From: Cyclobacterium marinum DSM 745 | Lineage (GTDB): Bacteria; Bacteroidota; Bacteroidia; Cytophagales; Cyclobacteriaceae | Assembly: GCF_000222485.1 (NCBI RefSeq) | Contig: NC_015914.1 | Span: forward strand, 5,872,001 to 5,936,000 | Direction: 5' to 3' | Length of the DNA: 64,000 nt | Translations under genes and position numbers: made by a program | Notes under the pieces: model-generated | What the model saw: the letters and a program-made list of their open reading frames with translations, nothing else | Databases searched by the model: none | What the model was told of the DNA's origin: nothing | In this document: positions 17,543-28,000 of the stretch, piece after piece | Position numbering within the stretch: the stretch's first letter is position 1 | Layout: the number at the start of each line of letters is the position of its first letter

Positions 17543-18601
17543 TCATCGCTTTTCAATGCTTATTTTTTGTTTGGAAAAGCTGCCGTCAGCTGCTTTTTTT
17601 CTGGGGTAAATGGTATAACGAATAGCAGTAACCTCCTTCATAAGATCTAGAATAACTTCCAATGGGTCGTCCTCAAGTGTTACTGTATAGGTTAAGTCTT
17701 TAATCTCCTCAGAAATATCAAAGACTACATTAAACTTCCTACCGAGCTTATCTGCAATGCTTCCTATAGTGGCATTTTCAAATACCATTTTCCCCTCTTT
17801 CCAAGCATAATACCGTTCTATATTGCCTTTGGAAGATGTCAATCTACCCGTAGCCTTATCCAACCTTACGTGCTGGCCCGGCACCATCTTCCCAAGAATG
17901 AGGTCTTCCTTTTGCTTACTATTTTTTTCAAGGACAACCTTTCCCTCTTTTAGTGTAGCGGAGACAAAATTATCATTGGGGTAAGCAGATACATTGAAGG
18001 AAGTTCCCAAAGCTTTAATAGAAAGATTGGAAGTGTGGACTATAAATGGGTTTTCCGGGTCGTGGGCGACATTAAAAAACCCTTCTCCTTTCAGACTAAC
18101 TGTTCTTTTATCCCCTGTAAAAATTCTGGGATATTTTAGGCTACTCCCATAATTTAAATGAACCTCAGTTCCGTCTGACAATTGAACAACAACTCGAGCT
18201 CCTATCGGTGCAATTATCTCTATTTCGTCGGGTTTTACTTTAAAATAATTCTGTTCCTGATAAAAATCCTTAATCAATAATACACCAAGAGTTCCAATAA
18301 GTGGAAGCAATAAAGTAGCAGCCATTTTTCTGTACCATCCCTTGATTTTATTTATTTTATTATCCTTGGTCTCTTGAGGTAGGTTTTTAAGATTTATTTC
18401 ATGATGAACCTTATCCAGAATCGCCTGAAAATCAACTGAAGGTTCCATACTATCCTCTACAGCTAAATTTTGCCAACTTTCTCGTAACCAACCTTTAATC
18501 TTCTCCTTATCTTTGCCCGAAATTATCCACTTAGAGATAACTTCATACTCCTCTTCAGTACACTTATTGTCTATGTAATTATTAAATATCTTTCTATCCA
18601 T
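17543..18601 (-). CDS. FecR family anti-sigma factor with DUF4974 (locus 1)
   Basis: 352 residues: cytoplasmic N-terminal sigma-binding part (~1-90), one membrane helix (93-110), a periplasmic FecR domain (~125-225, with APIGARVVVQLSDGTEVHLN and GTSFNVSAYP) and a C-terminal DUF4974 domain (~265-350, VFENATIGSIADKLGRKFNV) that contacts the STN domain of the transporter. It holds the ECF sigma factor inactive until the SusC-type transporter reports substrate. It lies between the sigma gene and susC on the same strand. The 281-bp gap to the sigma gene is unusually wide for this pair. Confidence 0.93.
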   Translation of the reverse strand: MDRKIFNNYIDNKCTEEEYEVISKWIISGKDKEKIKGWLRESWQNLAVEDSMEPSVDFQAILDKVHHEINLKNLPQETKDNKINKIKGWYRKMAATLLLPLIGTLGVLLIKDFYQEQNYFKVKPDEIEIIAPIGARVVVQLSDGTEVHLNYGSSLKYPRIFTGDKRTVSLKGEGFFNVAHDPENPFIVHTSNLSIKALGTSFNVSAYPNDNFVSATLKEGKVVLEKNSKQKEDLILGKMVPGQHVRLDKATGRLTSSKGNIERYYAWKEGKMVFENATIGSIADKLGRKFNVVFDISEEIKDLTYTVTLEDDPLEVILDLMKEVTAIRYTIYPRKKAADGSFSKQKISIEKR

Positions 18602-18882
18602 TCAACCGAAGCTAATACCAAAGTGAAGTAAGTAACCTATTCTATTTTAAGAACAAAATAAAATTTAATTTTACATCCGCTCATAATAGTAATACGCATG
18701 ACTGAATTTCAGGGACTAGAGAGAACAAAAAATACTTTATAACCTTTTATTTTAAAATCATATATTTGAGTAGAATAGAACTGAGAAAAATAATATTGCC
18801 CAAGTTACCATGACTGGCAATATACCTACTTGTCTTTATCGTGGAATGGGCAGAGTAAACTAGTCTTTTTAATTTACAGGGG
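18602..18882. other. Gap between sigma and anti-sigma genes of locus 1
   Basis: 281 bp without a gene. It holds an 8-bp perfect inverted repeat (18793-18800 with 18816-18823) with a 15-nt loop and no T run, so it is not a good terminator. Its function is unknown. Confidence 0.4.
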
Positions 18883-19503
18883 CTAAAGAAAAAAGCAAAT
18901 AAAAAAAATATTAAGGGTTAAATCATTGTTTAATTTAGCTCTCAGAAATTTTAAAACAGATACCAAATGGTTTTTTACTGTATTACATGAAATCCCTAAT
19001 TTTTGCGCAATTTCTGCGTGATTGAATCCATTCTCCCTGCTTAATCGATAAATTTCCTGTTGCCTCGGCGTTAATTGACTCAATAATTGCTCTACATTGG
19101 CCTTAAGTTCTTTGTAATGAATTTCATTAATGATATAATCTGAGCTGCTTATTTCCTGATCATTCCTCAGAAACTCCTTGGACTTGGAAACGGTCATTCT
19201 TTTTCGAAGAAGACTTATGGTAGCATTGTAGGCAATTGTAAAAAGAAAAGAATCAAATGATTGGTAAAGGTCTATTTTTTCTCTTGTCTCCCAAACTTTA
19301 ATAAACACTTCCTGAACTATTCCTTCTGCATCTTCTTTTTGCTTCAAATACCGAAACACAAATCTGTAGAGTTTTTGACAATACCTATTGTAGATGGCAT
19401 CGAAAGCTACCATATCACCTTTCTTCAAAAGTGCCAGAAGTTCAGTCTTGTGGGTATAATTATTCAATATTTCGGGTCTATTAAGCCCTTCAAAAATACT
19501 CAA
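18883..19503 (-). CDS. ECF RNA polymerase sigma factor, FecI-like (locus 1)
   Basis: 206 residues with sigma region 2 (~25-95, FDAIYNRYCQKLYRFVFRYL and the EGIVQEVFIKVWE segment) and region 4 (~135-190, LTPRQQEIYRLSRENGFNHAE and a helix-turn-helix NTVKNHL). It belongs to the RpoE/FecI group that works with a membrane FecR to switch on a TonB-dependent transporter. The FecR, susC and susD genes follow on the same strand. The C-terminal tail LNIFFICFFL is unusually hydrophobic. Confidence 0.93.
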   Translation of the reverse strand: MSIFEGLNRPEILNNYTHKTELLALLKKGDMVAFDAIYNRYCQKLYRFVFRYLKQKEDAEGIVQEVFIKVWETREKIDLYQSFDSFLFTIAYNATISLLRKRMTVSKSKEFLRNDQEISSSDYIINEIHYKELKANVEQLLSQLTPRQQEIYRLSRENGFNHAEIAQKLGISCNTVKNHLVSVLKFLRAKLNNDLTLNIFFICFFL

Positions 19504-19693
19504 TCTATAATTAAATCCAACACTTTATCCATTTATCAGGATAAAAAACCTTTTAAACCTGTGTTAAACCTATTTTCAACAACTCACAATTCTCGCTAAT
19601 AATATAAAGAGAACTACTTTAGAGATAATACTGTTTGAATAAAGGAATACAAAACCTTATTAATGGCTCCTGAACCAATTCAGAGACCAGGTA

Positions 19694-21283
19694 ATGAAGG
19701 ATAAAATATTTGACCAAGAAATGAACCTTAACATTCAAGATACTTTTACAAGTGAATTACCTGAAGACCCTATTATGGGGAAACAACGGCGACAGGTTAC
19801 AGATGCATGTTTTTCTTATGTAGATCCAAGTCCAACCGCAGCACCTAAACTGATACATGTTTCAAAGGAAATGTTGGATAATCTGGGATTAACAATAGAA
19901 GACAGCAAATCCACTGAATTTCTAAAAGTTTTTACAGGCAATTCTGTTCTGGATAAAACCAAACCATATGCCATGAGCTATGGTGGTCATCAGTTTGGAA
20001 ATTGGGCAGGGCAATTGGGTGATGGAAGAGCTATCAATTTATTTGAAGTAGTGCATCAGGAAAAGAAATGGGTGGTACAGCTTAAAGGTGCGGGAGAGAC
20101 ACCTTATTCGAGAACAGCAGACGGGCTTGCTGTTTTGCGCTCTTCCATTCGCGAATACCTTTGCAGTGAAGCAATGCATCACTTGGGAGTACCTACCACC
20201 AGGGCTTTGTCTCTAGCCTTAACCGGTGACAAAGTGATGCGAGATGTTTTGTACAATGGAAATCCCGCCTATGAAAAAGGAGCCATCGTCAGCCGAGTCT
20301 CACCAAGTTTTTTACGTTTTGGAAATTATGAACTTTTTGCCTCCCGCCAAGACACTATCACACTTAAAACCCTTGTAGACTTTACCATAAAACATCATTT
20401 CTCGCACTTAGGGACTCCTTCTAAAGAGACTTATATAGCTTTTTTCAATGAGGTGGTGCAAAGTACGTTAGCCCTAATTGTGCATTGGCAAAGTGTGGGT
20501 TTTGTTCACGGTGTAATGAATACAGACAACATGTCAATTTTAGGCTTGACTATAGATTATGGTCCTTACGGTTGGCTAGAGGGTTTCGAAGAAGGCTGGA
20601 CACCCAATACTACAGACCTACACCAAAAGAGATACCGATATGGAAACCAACCCAATATTGGTCTATGGAATTTATATCAATTGGCCAATGCATTGTACCC
20701 TTTGATTGAAGAAGTAGCACCTTTGGAAGATGCTCTGGATCAATACAGATCAGGTTTTCCAAAAGCAATGGTTCAAATGATGCGGGAGAAAATTGGTTTA
20801 ACCACAGAAAAAGGGAAAGACATTGCTTTAATTCAAGAATTGGAAAGGCTATTGCAGGAAGCAGAAACAGATATGACAATATTTTTCAGGTTGCTAAGTA
20901 AAATAGAGAAAGCCGACACCTCAAATGGTTTAGAACAGGTAATGGAAGCCTTCTACACTCCTTCTGAGTTATCATCGAGCCTGCGAGAAGATTGGCAAGC
21001 TTGGTTCCAATTTTATGGAAACCGTTTGCAAGAAGAATCTTTATCTGACATCGAGCGAAAGAAAATCATGAACCTAGTTAACCCGAAATATGTACTTCGG
21101 AATTACATGGCTCAATTGGCGATTGATGATGCAGAAAATGGAAATTATGGCCTATTGGAGGAATTGTTTGACCTATTGAAAAACCCTTATTCAGAACAAG
21201 CCGATCAGGAAAAATGGTTTGCCAAACGACCTGAATGGGCGAGGCATAAAGTAGGTTGTTCCATGCTTTCCTGCAGTTCATAA
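19694..21283 (+). CDS. selO: Protein adenylyltransferase SelO (YdiU/UPF0061 family)
   Basis: 529 residues, the usual bacterial length. The pseudokinase fold of SelO is evident from SYGGHQFGNWAGQLGDGRA, KGAGETPYSRTADGLAVLRS, REYLCSEAMHHLGVPTTRAL and HGVMNTDNMSILGLTIDYGP, the last carrying the metal-binding Asn/Asp residues. SelO transfers AMP from ATP to Ser, Thr or Tyr of target proteins and is linked to redox stress. The C-terminus GCSMLSCSS places C527 third from the end, where eukaryotic SelO has selenocysteine; this is the cysteine form. Start at 19694 chosen; an ATG ten codons in is possible. A small gene follows 2 bp after its stop. Confidence 0.95.
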   Translation: MKDKIFDQEMNLNIQDTFTSELPEDPIMGKQRRQVTDACFSYVDPSPTAAPKLIHVSKEMLDNLGLTIEDSKSTEFLKVFTGNSVLDKTKPYAMSYGGHQFGNWAGQLGDGRAINLFEVVHQEKKWVVQLKGAGETPYSRTADGLAVLRSSIREYLCSEAMHHLGVPTTRALSLALTGDKVMRDVLYNGNPAYEKGAIVSRVSPSFLRFGNYELFASRQDTITLKTLVDFTIKHHFSHLGTPSKETYIAFFNEVVQSTLALIVHWQSVGFVHGVMNTDNMSILGLTIDYGPYGWLEGFEEGWTPNTTDLHQKRYRYGNQPNIGLWNLYQLANALYPLIEEVAPLEDALDQYRSGFPKAMVQMMREKIGLTTEKGKDIALIQELERLLQEAETDMTIFFRLLSKIEKADTSNGLEQVMEAFYTPSELSSSLREDWQAWFQFYGNRLQEESLSDIERKKIMNLVNPKYVLRNYMAQLAIDDAENGNYGLLEELFDLLKNPYSEQADQEKWFAKRPEWARHKVGCSMLSCSS

Positions 21284-21285
21284 TT

Positions 21286-21537
21286 ATGTTGTTGGATCGT
21301 ATATATAAATTACCAATCGGGTATTCGGAGGTAATTTATGAAAATAAAAAATATGGGCTAACAAGAGCCGATTTCAATAGGGGTAACAGCATTAAAATTT
21401 ATGCCAGAGAATTGGGAGGAAAGAATTTTATTAGCTTAAATTATTATATAACCAATAAGCAAGATTTGTTAAAGCCCTGCGAAATGTCTGACAAAAAAGT
21501 AATACACTTTCTAAAAAACCTTATGATTTTAGAATAA
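21286..21537 (+). CDS. Small conserved-looking hypothetical protein
   Basis: 83 residues from the ATG at 21286, beginning MLLDRIYKLPIGYSEVIYEN. An upstream in-frame ATG at 21256 would lie inside selO and is less likely. The protein is soluble, rich in Lys, Tyr and Asn, and ends with a helix containing KKVIHFLKNLM. It begins 2 bp after the selO stop, so it is probably co-transcribed and may share a redox-stress role. I recall similar short proteins in other Bacteroidota but cannot name a family with confidence. Confidence 0.7.
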   Translation: MLLDRIYKLPIGYSEVIYENKKYGLTRADFNRGNSIKIYARELGGKNFISLNYYITNKQDLLKPCEMSDKKVIHFLKNLMILE

Positions 21538-21570
21538 TTAATTTTGTTATATTTCTCTTCGACTTCAAGA

Positions 21571-21954
21571 TTATAGATTTACTCCGCTTTTTTTAAAGAT
21601 CTCTTGTAAGCTTTTCTCGATTGGAAATGATTTTAAAGCAGGGACATTAGCGCCACCGGGATTACCTAAAGGAACTTTTCCCACAAAAGATTTTACTCCT
21701 CCGAATACCAAACGGGGGATTTGACCGATTATCTCCTTTTTACTTTTAATTCTTATCCCAAACAAAAGCATTTTCCAATGGACAGAGGAGTGAGAATAAG
21801 GATACCTTTGGCCTATTATGTGGGCATTTTCCAGATGTTTCCAGGCTTTGCCAAGATGACCGGCTGCAAATTCCATTCTGTAACTTTCAAGTGCTTCATT
21901 AAAATAAGGCGCTAAATCTGAAGGCATAGAAGTGTAAAATTTCATATCATACAT
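21571..21954 (-). CDS. DUF3703 family protein
   Basis: 127 residues. The helical first half with AGHLGKAWKHLENAHIIGQ, followed by HSSVHWKMLLFGIRIKSKKE, matches my memory of the DUF3703 family; its spaced His residues could bind a metal. The C-terminal half is rich in Gly and Pro. No signal peptide or membrane segment is certain. It is convergent with the small gene downstream of selO (33 bp apart). An ATG three codons in (21945) is an alternative start. Function unknown. Confidence 0.75.
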   Translation of the reverse strand: MYDMKFYTSMPSDLAPYFNEALESYRMEFAAGHLGKAWKHLENAHIIGQRYPYSHSSVHWKMLLFGIRIKSKKEIIGQIPRLVFGGVKSFVGKVPLGNPGGANVPALKSFPIEKSLQEIFKKSGVNL

Positions 21955-22085
21955 AGGTGGTTACAAATTTCAAACGGCAATAAAACCTTAATAGTTTTTA
22001 ATTTTACTTAACATGGCCATATCCTAAGGTAATGCCATTTACTCCATTTAACTCATATCGGTCTACCAATAAAATAAGGTAAACC

Positions 22086-22119
22086 AAAAAAATAGGAAAG
22101 GGTATGATTCCCTTTCCTA
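22086..22119 (-). terminator. Terminator closing the locus 2 operon
   Basis: A perfect 10-bp stem (22110-22119 with 22093-22102) with a 7-nt loop and, on the minus strand, a following T7 run (22086-22092). It lies 8 bp past the sulfatase stop. Confidence 0.9.
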
Positions 22120-22126
22120 ATGACAA

Positions 22127-23464
22127 TTAGTTGTTCCACCATTTATTCAGTGAAGCAGTAAGTTTTGCCACCACCTCAGGATGTTTCTCCGCCAGGTTAT
22201 TTTCTTCAAGAGGGTCCTTTAAGATATTGTACAACATTACTTCTTGGGTGTCCTCATTGGCTACTCCCGGTACAATAATTTTCCAAGGACTGGTGATAAG
22301 AATTCTACTTTCCAAAGTCTTTTCCGGTACCTCAACACCTTTCATATCATGAGCAAAATCCATGCTGTAGATTTCCTTTCTATTTTTCAAGGCTTTTTTA
22401 TCCATTATATTAATTCCTTGCATATTAGGAAGCGGATCCAGCCCTACAGCCGCCATCGTGGTTACCGCCATATCGATGCTACTTGCCAAATTAGAATGAT
22501 CCATCTTAGGCTTTATTTTTTTCGGCCATTTATAAATAATAGGAGTTCTTATTCCCATGTCTTGGGGAGCCTGCTTGGACCCCTTCACAAATTTATTAGG
22601 AGTATCAGGATCTTGAATCCATCCATTGTCAGTAACAAATACCACTAAGGTATTCTCTGAAAGCCCCTTTTCTTCTACCCTATCCAAAAGCTGACCAATG
22701 GTGATGTCAAACCATTCACACATTGCCCAATATGAAGCTACAGATTTACTTGGAGCCAATGGCAAGTATTTTTGAAGCAAAGAATCCGGTGGATTATGGG
22801 GAGAATGAGGCAAAAATGGTGCATACCATACAAAGAAGGGCTTGTCTTCATCGATTGCTTGATCCATAAAATCAAATATAGGATCCATTCCTTCACGTCC
22901 AATTTTTAGGCCTACATCTCCATGTCTTCCACCTCGGCTTGGATCACCGTGGGTCATACCATGTGTAAACCCTCCTTCTTTATAGTTTCCACCCCACCAT
23001 TTTCCGGCTTGAAATGATAAATATCCTAATTTTTTAAGAATCATTGGGATGGTAGGGTGTTTTTGAAATTCATCTAAATAGTCTTTATAAAGTCGAGACC
23101 TGGCGATTTGCCAATCATTGCTGTATCGCTTACCCTCAAAATTAAATTCTGGATCATTCCCGGTGATCCCATGTTGATAAGGATAAAGACCAGTTATTAT
23201 ACTTGCCAATGAAGGACTGCATAGTGGGGCGGTCACATAACCCCGAGTGAAGGTATGGCCTTCCTCAGCCAATTTGTCAATATTCGGTGTTTCAATATGT
23301 GGGTGACCAGTAAAACCATAATCATTCCACGCTTGATCATCGGATAAGATATAAATTATATTGGGTTTTTTTTCTTGGGCATAGGATGTCAATTTTGTAA
23401 CTGACATCAAAATGAACATTATAAATGCCCACTTTAAAGGACGAGTCCTACTTGTTTTTTTCAT
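22127..23464 (-). CDS. Sulfatase-family protein with variant active-site motif CSPSL
   Basis: 445 residues. A signal peptide (~1-29, cleavage after SYAQ) is followed by the sulfatase domain: metal ligands in YILSDDQAWNDYG, LPHSPHNPPD, FVTDNGW and a Lys in VKGSKQAPQDMGIRTP. The formylglycine site is C82-S-P-S-L86, so the Arg of the C-x-P-x-R consensus is Leu; codons tca-ttg confirm it. Downstream ASIITGLYPYQHGITGNDP is well kept, which suggests a distinct subfamily rather than decay. It is last in the operon susC-susD-sulfatase (26-bp gap after susD). Whether the Cys is converted to formylglycine is uncertain. Confidence 0.9.
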   Translation of the reverse strand: MKKTSRTRPLKWAFIMFILMSVTKLTSYAQEKKPNIIYILSDDQAWNDYGFTGHPHIETPNIDKLAEEGHTFTRGYVTAPLCSPSLASIITGLYPYQHGITGNDPEFNFEGKRYSNDWQIARSRLYKDYLDEFQKHPTIPMILKKLGYLSFQAGKWWGGNYKEGGFTHGMTHGDPSRGGRHGDVGLKIGREGMDPIFDFMDQAIDEDKPFFVWYAPFLPHSPHNPPDSLLQKYLPLAPSKSVASYWAMCEWFDITIGQLLDRVEEKGLSENTLVVFVTDNGWIQDPDTPNKFVKGSKQAPQDMGIRTPIIYKWPKKIKPKMDHSNLASSIDMAVTTMAAVGLDPLPNMQGINIMDKKALKNRKEIYSMDFAHDMKGVEVPEKTLESRILITSPWKIIVPGVANEDTQEVMLYNILKDPLEENNLAEKHPEVVAKLTASLNKWWNN

Positions 23465-23490
23465 TGTTAATTATTTTGGTTTTTCTAAAA

Positions 23491-24969
23491 TTAATAACCT
23501 GAATTCTGTTCCAGCCGGTTGATTAAGATTTGTTCTGCCGGTATAGGAGCCAACAGCTTATAGTTAGCCACATCAAAGGATGCATCAAAAAGGAAAGACT
23601 TCATTTCTTTTTCCCTTTGGCCATGTGCAGCCATTACTTCCAAAGCTTTGCCCGTTCTCTTAAGGTCATACCACCTTTGGTTTTCAAAACAGAATTCTAC
23701 CTGACGTTCTTTCAATATCAAGTCCTGCAAACTCTCTTGGTTATATCCCTGTAGCGGTTCGGTTAAACCTGCCCTGTTCCTTACCATTTCTACAAAAGGA
23801 ATGGCTTCACCAGTTCTACCTTGAGCATTTAAGGCCTCTGCATACATCAATAATACATCCGAATAACGTAACACCGGCATATTGTCCCCACAGCGATCAT
23901 CAGGAGCTGAAACAGGTGGTTTAAACTTTCCAATATATGACAATTCTCTTATTTCTCCATCCCAATCCGGCCCCGTCCAGGTATTAATTGATACTGCTTT
24001 CCTATTATCTCCTTCTTCAAACGCCATGATAAGGTCGCGGGTGGGGATATTCCAACCTGCAGATACCATACTTATATTTGGTCTATTGGTGATTTCACCT
24101 TCAGAGCTCCAAGGAGCAAACATAAAGATAAACCTATTGGATAGCTCTCTGTTATTCTCTGAATATTGTATTGAAAATAGAGTTTCAGTGAAGTCGGGAT
24201 TAGACGGATCATATAGATCAGCATAATTTGGAAGTAAGCTATATTGGTTGGCATCTATTACCGCCTTTAAGCTACTTTCTGCGGCACCATAATTTTTTAA
24301 AGTGAGCTGCACTTTACCTAATAAAGCTTGAGCTGCATATTTATTCGCTCTGCCATCCTCATCCACAGAAGTAGCATTGGAGAAGTGGTTCACAGCACTT
24401 TCAAGGTCATTTATGATTTGTTGATAAACTTGTTCCTCGGTAGCCCGATCAATATTAACTGCTTCTTGTGCAGTAATAGGTGTTGTCACCAAAGTTACGC
24501 CACCAAACTGCCTTACAAGGTTAAAGTAGTATAGCCCACGTAAAAACAAGGCTTCGGCTGTGGACCTTTCTTTATAAGCTTGATCGGTCCAGGTGACACC
24601 TTCCCTATCGATTTCAGCCAATAATTTATTACATCTGGTAATTCCATTATATGAACCATCCCAAAATTGAGCATATCCTCTATTGTCTGAAGTAATAATA
24701 AATTGATCAATAACTCCTCTTACCGCTTCTCCGGTCCTGATATTGTACTGAAAACTCGTATTGTCTGATATCAATTCTGCCAATACCCAATGTAAATCCT
24801 TCTCATAATCCCTCATTGGTACATAGCATCCATTGGCAAGAAGTATAAATTCCTCTTGGGTCTGATAGAAGTTGCCCTCATTTAAAGTGGTCTCCGGGAA
24901 AATCTCCAGAAAATCCTCTGAACAGGCACTCATTCCCAAAAAGACAAGTATATATAATAGCTTTTTCAT
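23491..24969 (-). CDS. RagB/SusD family nutrient-binding lipoprotein (locus 2)
   Basis: 492 residues with a lipoprotein signal ending at C16 (LGMSAC). SusD hallmarks are FLEIFPETTLNEGNFY near the N-terminus, ALFLRGLYYFNLVRQFGGVTLV, VLRYSDVLLMYAEALNAQGR, and the C-terminal LKERQVEFCFENQRWYDLKR. It should sit on the cell surface over the SusC channel. It begins 45 bp after the SusC stop, inside the same operon. It is shorter than and clearly different from the locus 1 SusD, so the two loci probably bind different glycans. Confidence 0.94.
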   Translation of the reverse strand: MKKLLYILVFLGMSACSEDFLEIFPETTLNEGNFYQTQEEFILLANGCYVPMRDYEKDLHWVLAELISDNTSFQYNIRTGEAVRGVIDQFIITSDNRGYAQFWDGSYNGITRCNKLLAEIDREGVTWTDQAYKERSTAEALFLRGLYYFNLVRQFGGVTLVTTPITAQEAVNIDRATEEQVYQQIINDLESAVNHFSNATSVDEDGRANKYAAQALLGKVQLTLKNYGAAESSLKAVIDANQYSLLPNYADLYDPSNPDFTETLFSIQYSENNRELSNRFIFMFAPWSSEGEITNRPNISMVSAGWNIPTRDLIMAFEEGDNRKAVSINTWTGPDWDGEIRELSYIGKFKPPVSAPDDRCGDNMPVLRYSDVLLMYAEALNAQGRTGEAIPFVEMVRNRAGLTEPLQGYNQESLQDLILKERQVEFCFENQRWYDLKRTGKALEVMAAHGQREKEMKSFLFDASFDVANYKLLAPIPAEQILINRLEQNSGY

Positions 24970-25014
24970 GTCTGATTATTTTTTTGTGACGCTGAATTTT
25001 AATTAGAATTGCGT

Positions 25015-28000
25015 TTAAAAAGATAGATTGATACCTATCGATGTGGTTCTCGACAGTGGATAGGATGTCATGTCAAATCCTGGGACTAAGGTATTGTTCT
25101 GGTTGGCTGCTTGCCCTTCAGGATTTGCCCCTTTATAGTTGGTAAACATGGCCAAATTTTGAACGGTCATGTATATCCTCGAACCCTTCACTACCTTCAA
25201 ACGCTCCATTATTTTACTTGGCAAGGTATACCCTAATGTTAGGTTTGAAATTCTTAGGTAAGATGCATCTTCAACCCAAAGTGTGGAAACCCTATGCCCC
25301 CAACTTGGCCTCACTTGTGGTATGCCGGAATGAATTCCATCCCCCGGATTTTCAGTACTTCTCCAACGGTTTACCCAATCTTCATCCACATTAAAAAAAC
25401 CTTGAAGGTTATCTGTCGTTTGGCGCAATCCATTCATTACCTGACCTCCACTCTGCCCATTAATAATCAAACCAAGGTCAATATTTTTATAAACAAAATT
25501 GTTCGTTAAACCGAAAATAAAATCCGGATGGGGATTACCGATAATTGTATAATCCAACACATCATTGATCAAACCATCTCCGTTAACATCTCGGTATTTA
25601 ACATTCCCTTCATAGACTTGTGGTGTTTTAACGATGTCAGGATTCTCCATATCTTCCGGTGTATACACACCTTCCAATACAAATCCATAAAACTGCCCAA
25701 TAGGCTTACCCACTACAGACACATGTGTAGGGTTTCCATCATTATTACCTGCCAATATTCGTACTGTATTGTCATTCAAAGAAATAACCTTGTTTCTATT
25801 GAAGGCAATATTTGCATTGATGTCCCAGTTAAATACCCCAACAAAAGGGGATCCACCCAAGGCAATTTCCAGCCCCATATTTCTTACATTTCCTTGATTA
25901 ATTGTTTGAGAATTAAAGCCTGTTATGGTAGGAATAACATCATTGAGAAGCATATTATTACTTTCTCTTCTGTATAAGTCTACCAATAGACTTAACCTAC
26001 TGTCTAAAAATTGAAAGTCAAGTCCTAGGTCAAACTGATTGGATTCTTCCCAGGTTAGGAAAGGATTAGACAAGCCTACAGAGGAAGCTGTCACCTGATT
26101 GTTGCCAAAAACATAAGAGCCTGCGCTTATCGAGGCAAGATGGGCATAATTACCTATATTATTGTTCCCACTTTTACCATAACTTGCTCGAATCTTAAAT
26201 TCATCCATCCAATTGATATTCTGAAAAAAGTCTTCTTCAGAAACCCTCCAAGCTGCCGCAAGGGAAGGGAACATGGCAAATCGATTTTCATCTCCAAAGC
26301 GTGATGATCCATCTGACCTAAAAGTAGCTGTCAATAAATATTTGTCTCTAAACGCATAATTGACCCTTCCCAAATAGGATATCATGCTCCAATCATTGAT
26401 GGCTTCCCCCCAATTGGTAATACTTTGTGCAGCATTGATCGTAGTAATTAAGTCGTTTGGAAAAGGACTTGCTCCCAAAGAAATAGTATTGGAGGTAAAC
26501 TTTTGGGTAGTATACCCCACCAGGGCATTAATTCTGTGATCACCTTTATTTAAGTCATAATTCAATGTATTCTCAATCAGCCAATCAAAGCTATTGCTTC
26601 GAGAATTGCTTGACGCACCGGTACCGGCTGTTGGAGGCCTATTTGAAGCGCCTATTGTACTAGGAATGTATTGTTCGTATTTTGATACTTCAAAAATTGT
26701 ATTAAGTGACGACCTGAACCTTAAATTTGGCAATATCTCAAGTTCAGCAAATGCCAAACCAAGGTTTTGAAAAGTGTTTTGCTGCATTTTGATCTCCTGC
26801 AAAGCAAACAAAGGATTTACAAAGCTCCAAGCAGAATGAAACCGACTCTGAGGGGCGACGATATAAGGTTTCAAATTTCCATTTGCGTCATAAGGGGTAG
26901 AAATTGGATTTGCCCAAATACTCACTCCCAAAATATCATTCCTATTTAGATTAGTACTGGCCCGATCCTGTTTGATAAAGGTCGGTTGAATAGTAGCACC
27001 AATCTTGAGCTTATTGGTCACATTACTTTCAATTCCTAAATTACTGCTAAACCTTTCTATACCGGTATGTTTTAGCACACCCTCCTGCTTGAAATATCCC
27101 AAGCTAAAGTTTATTTTAGAATCTTTGGTACCCTTCTGCATACTGAAGTTATGGTCTTGAATTTTCGCAGTTTGCAAGACTAAGTCATACCAATCTGTTC
27201 CCCGGCCCGACAAAGCTTCCAAATCTCTATATTCTTCCGGGTAATCGGACAAGGTGGGTTCTCTGCCTTCTGTTTGCCTAACCCCTATATCTATTCTGTC
27301 TCTCTGAAATTCCGCAAATTCCCGTTGATCCAATAACTGAGGCCGTCCTTTTTGGGGAACTTGCTGAACCCCTACCATAGAAGAGAAGTTTATATTGGTC
27401 TGTTCAAATTCTCCCTTTTTAGTGGTGATCATAATCACTCCATTGGCACCTCTTGAACCATAGATGGCTGTTGATGAGGCATCTTTTAAAATGGTAATGG
27501 ACTCAATATTATTAGGATCAATAAACATCAATGGATTGAGGGTTTGGTTCATCCCTGAAGAGTAAGGCATCCCATCTATAACATACAGAGGCTCATTACC
27601 TGCTCCAAGAGAACCACTTCCTCGAATTTTAACTGAGGTTCCTGCGCCAGGAGCACCGGAAACTTGCTGGATTTGAACCCCGGCAACCTGGCCTACCATT
27701 TTTTGGTCCAAGGATGACACAGGTAAATTTTTAATCGCTTCTTGATTAACAGATGACACAGCACCGGTTACATCTTCTTTCTTTTGGGTACCATATCCCA
27801 CCACTACCACTTCTTCAAGTGCCGCGTGATCTCCAATTAAGGTGATTTCGTATACCGTTTGGTTACCAACAGTGATGGATTGACTCTTGTAACCGATAAA
27901 GGAAACCTTGATTACGTTTCCCTGCCCTACATCAAGAATAAATTTACCGTCAATATCTGTAACAGTCCCATTGGTTGTTCCTTCTATGATTACTGTGGCG

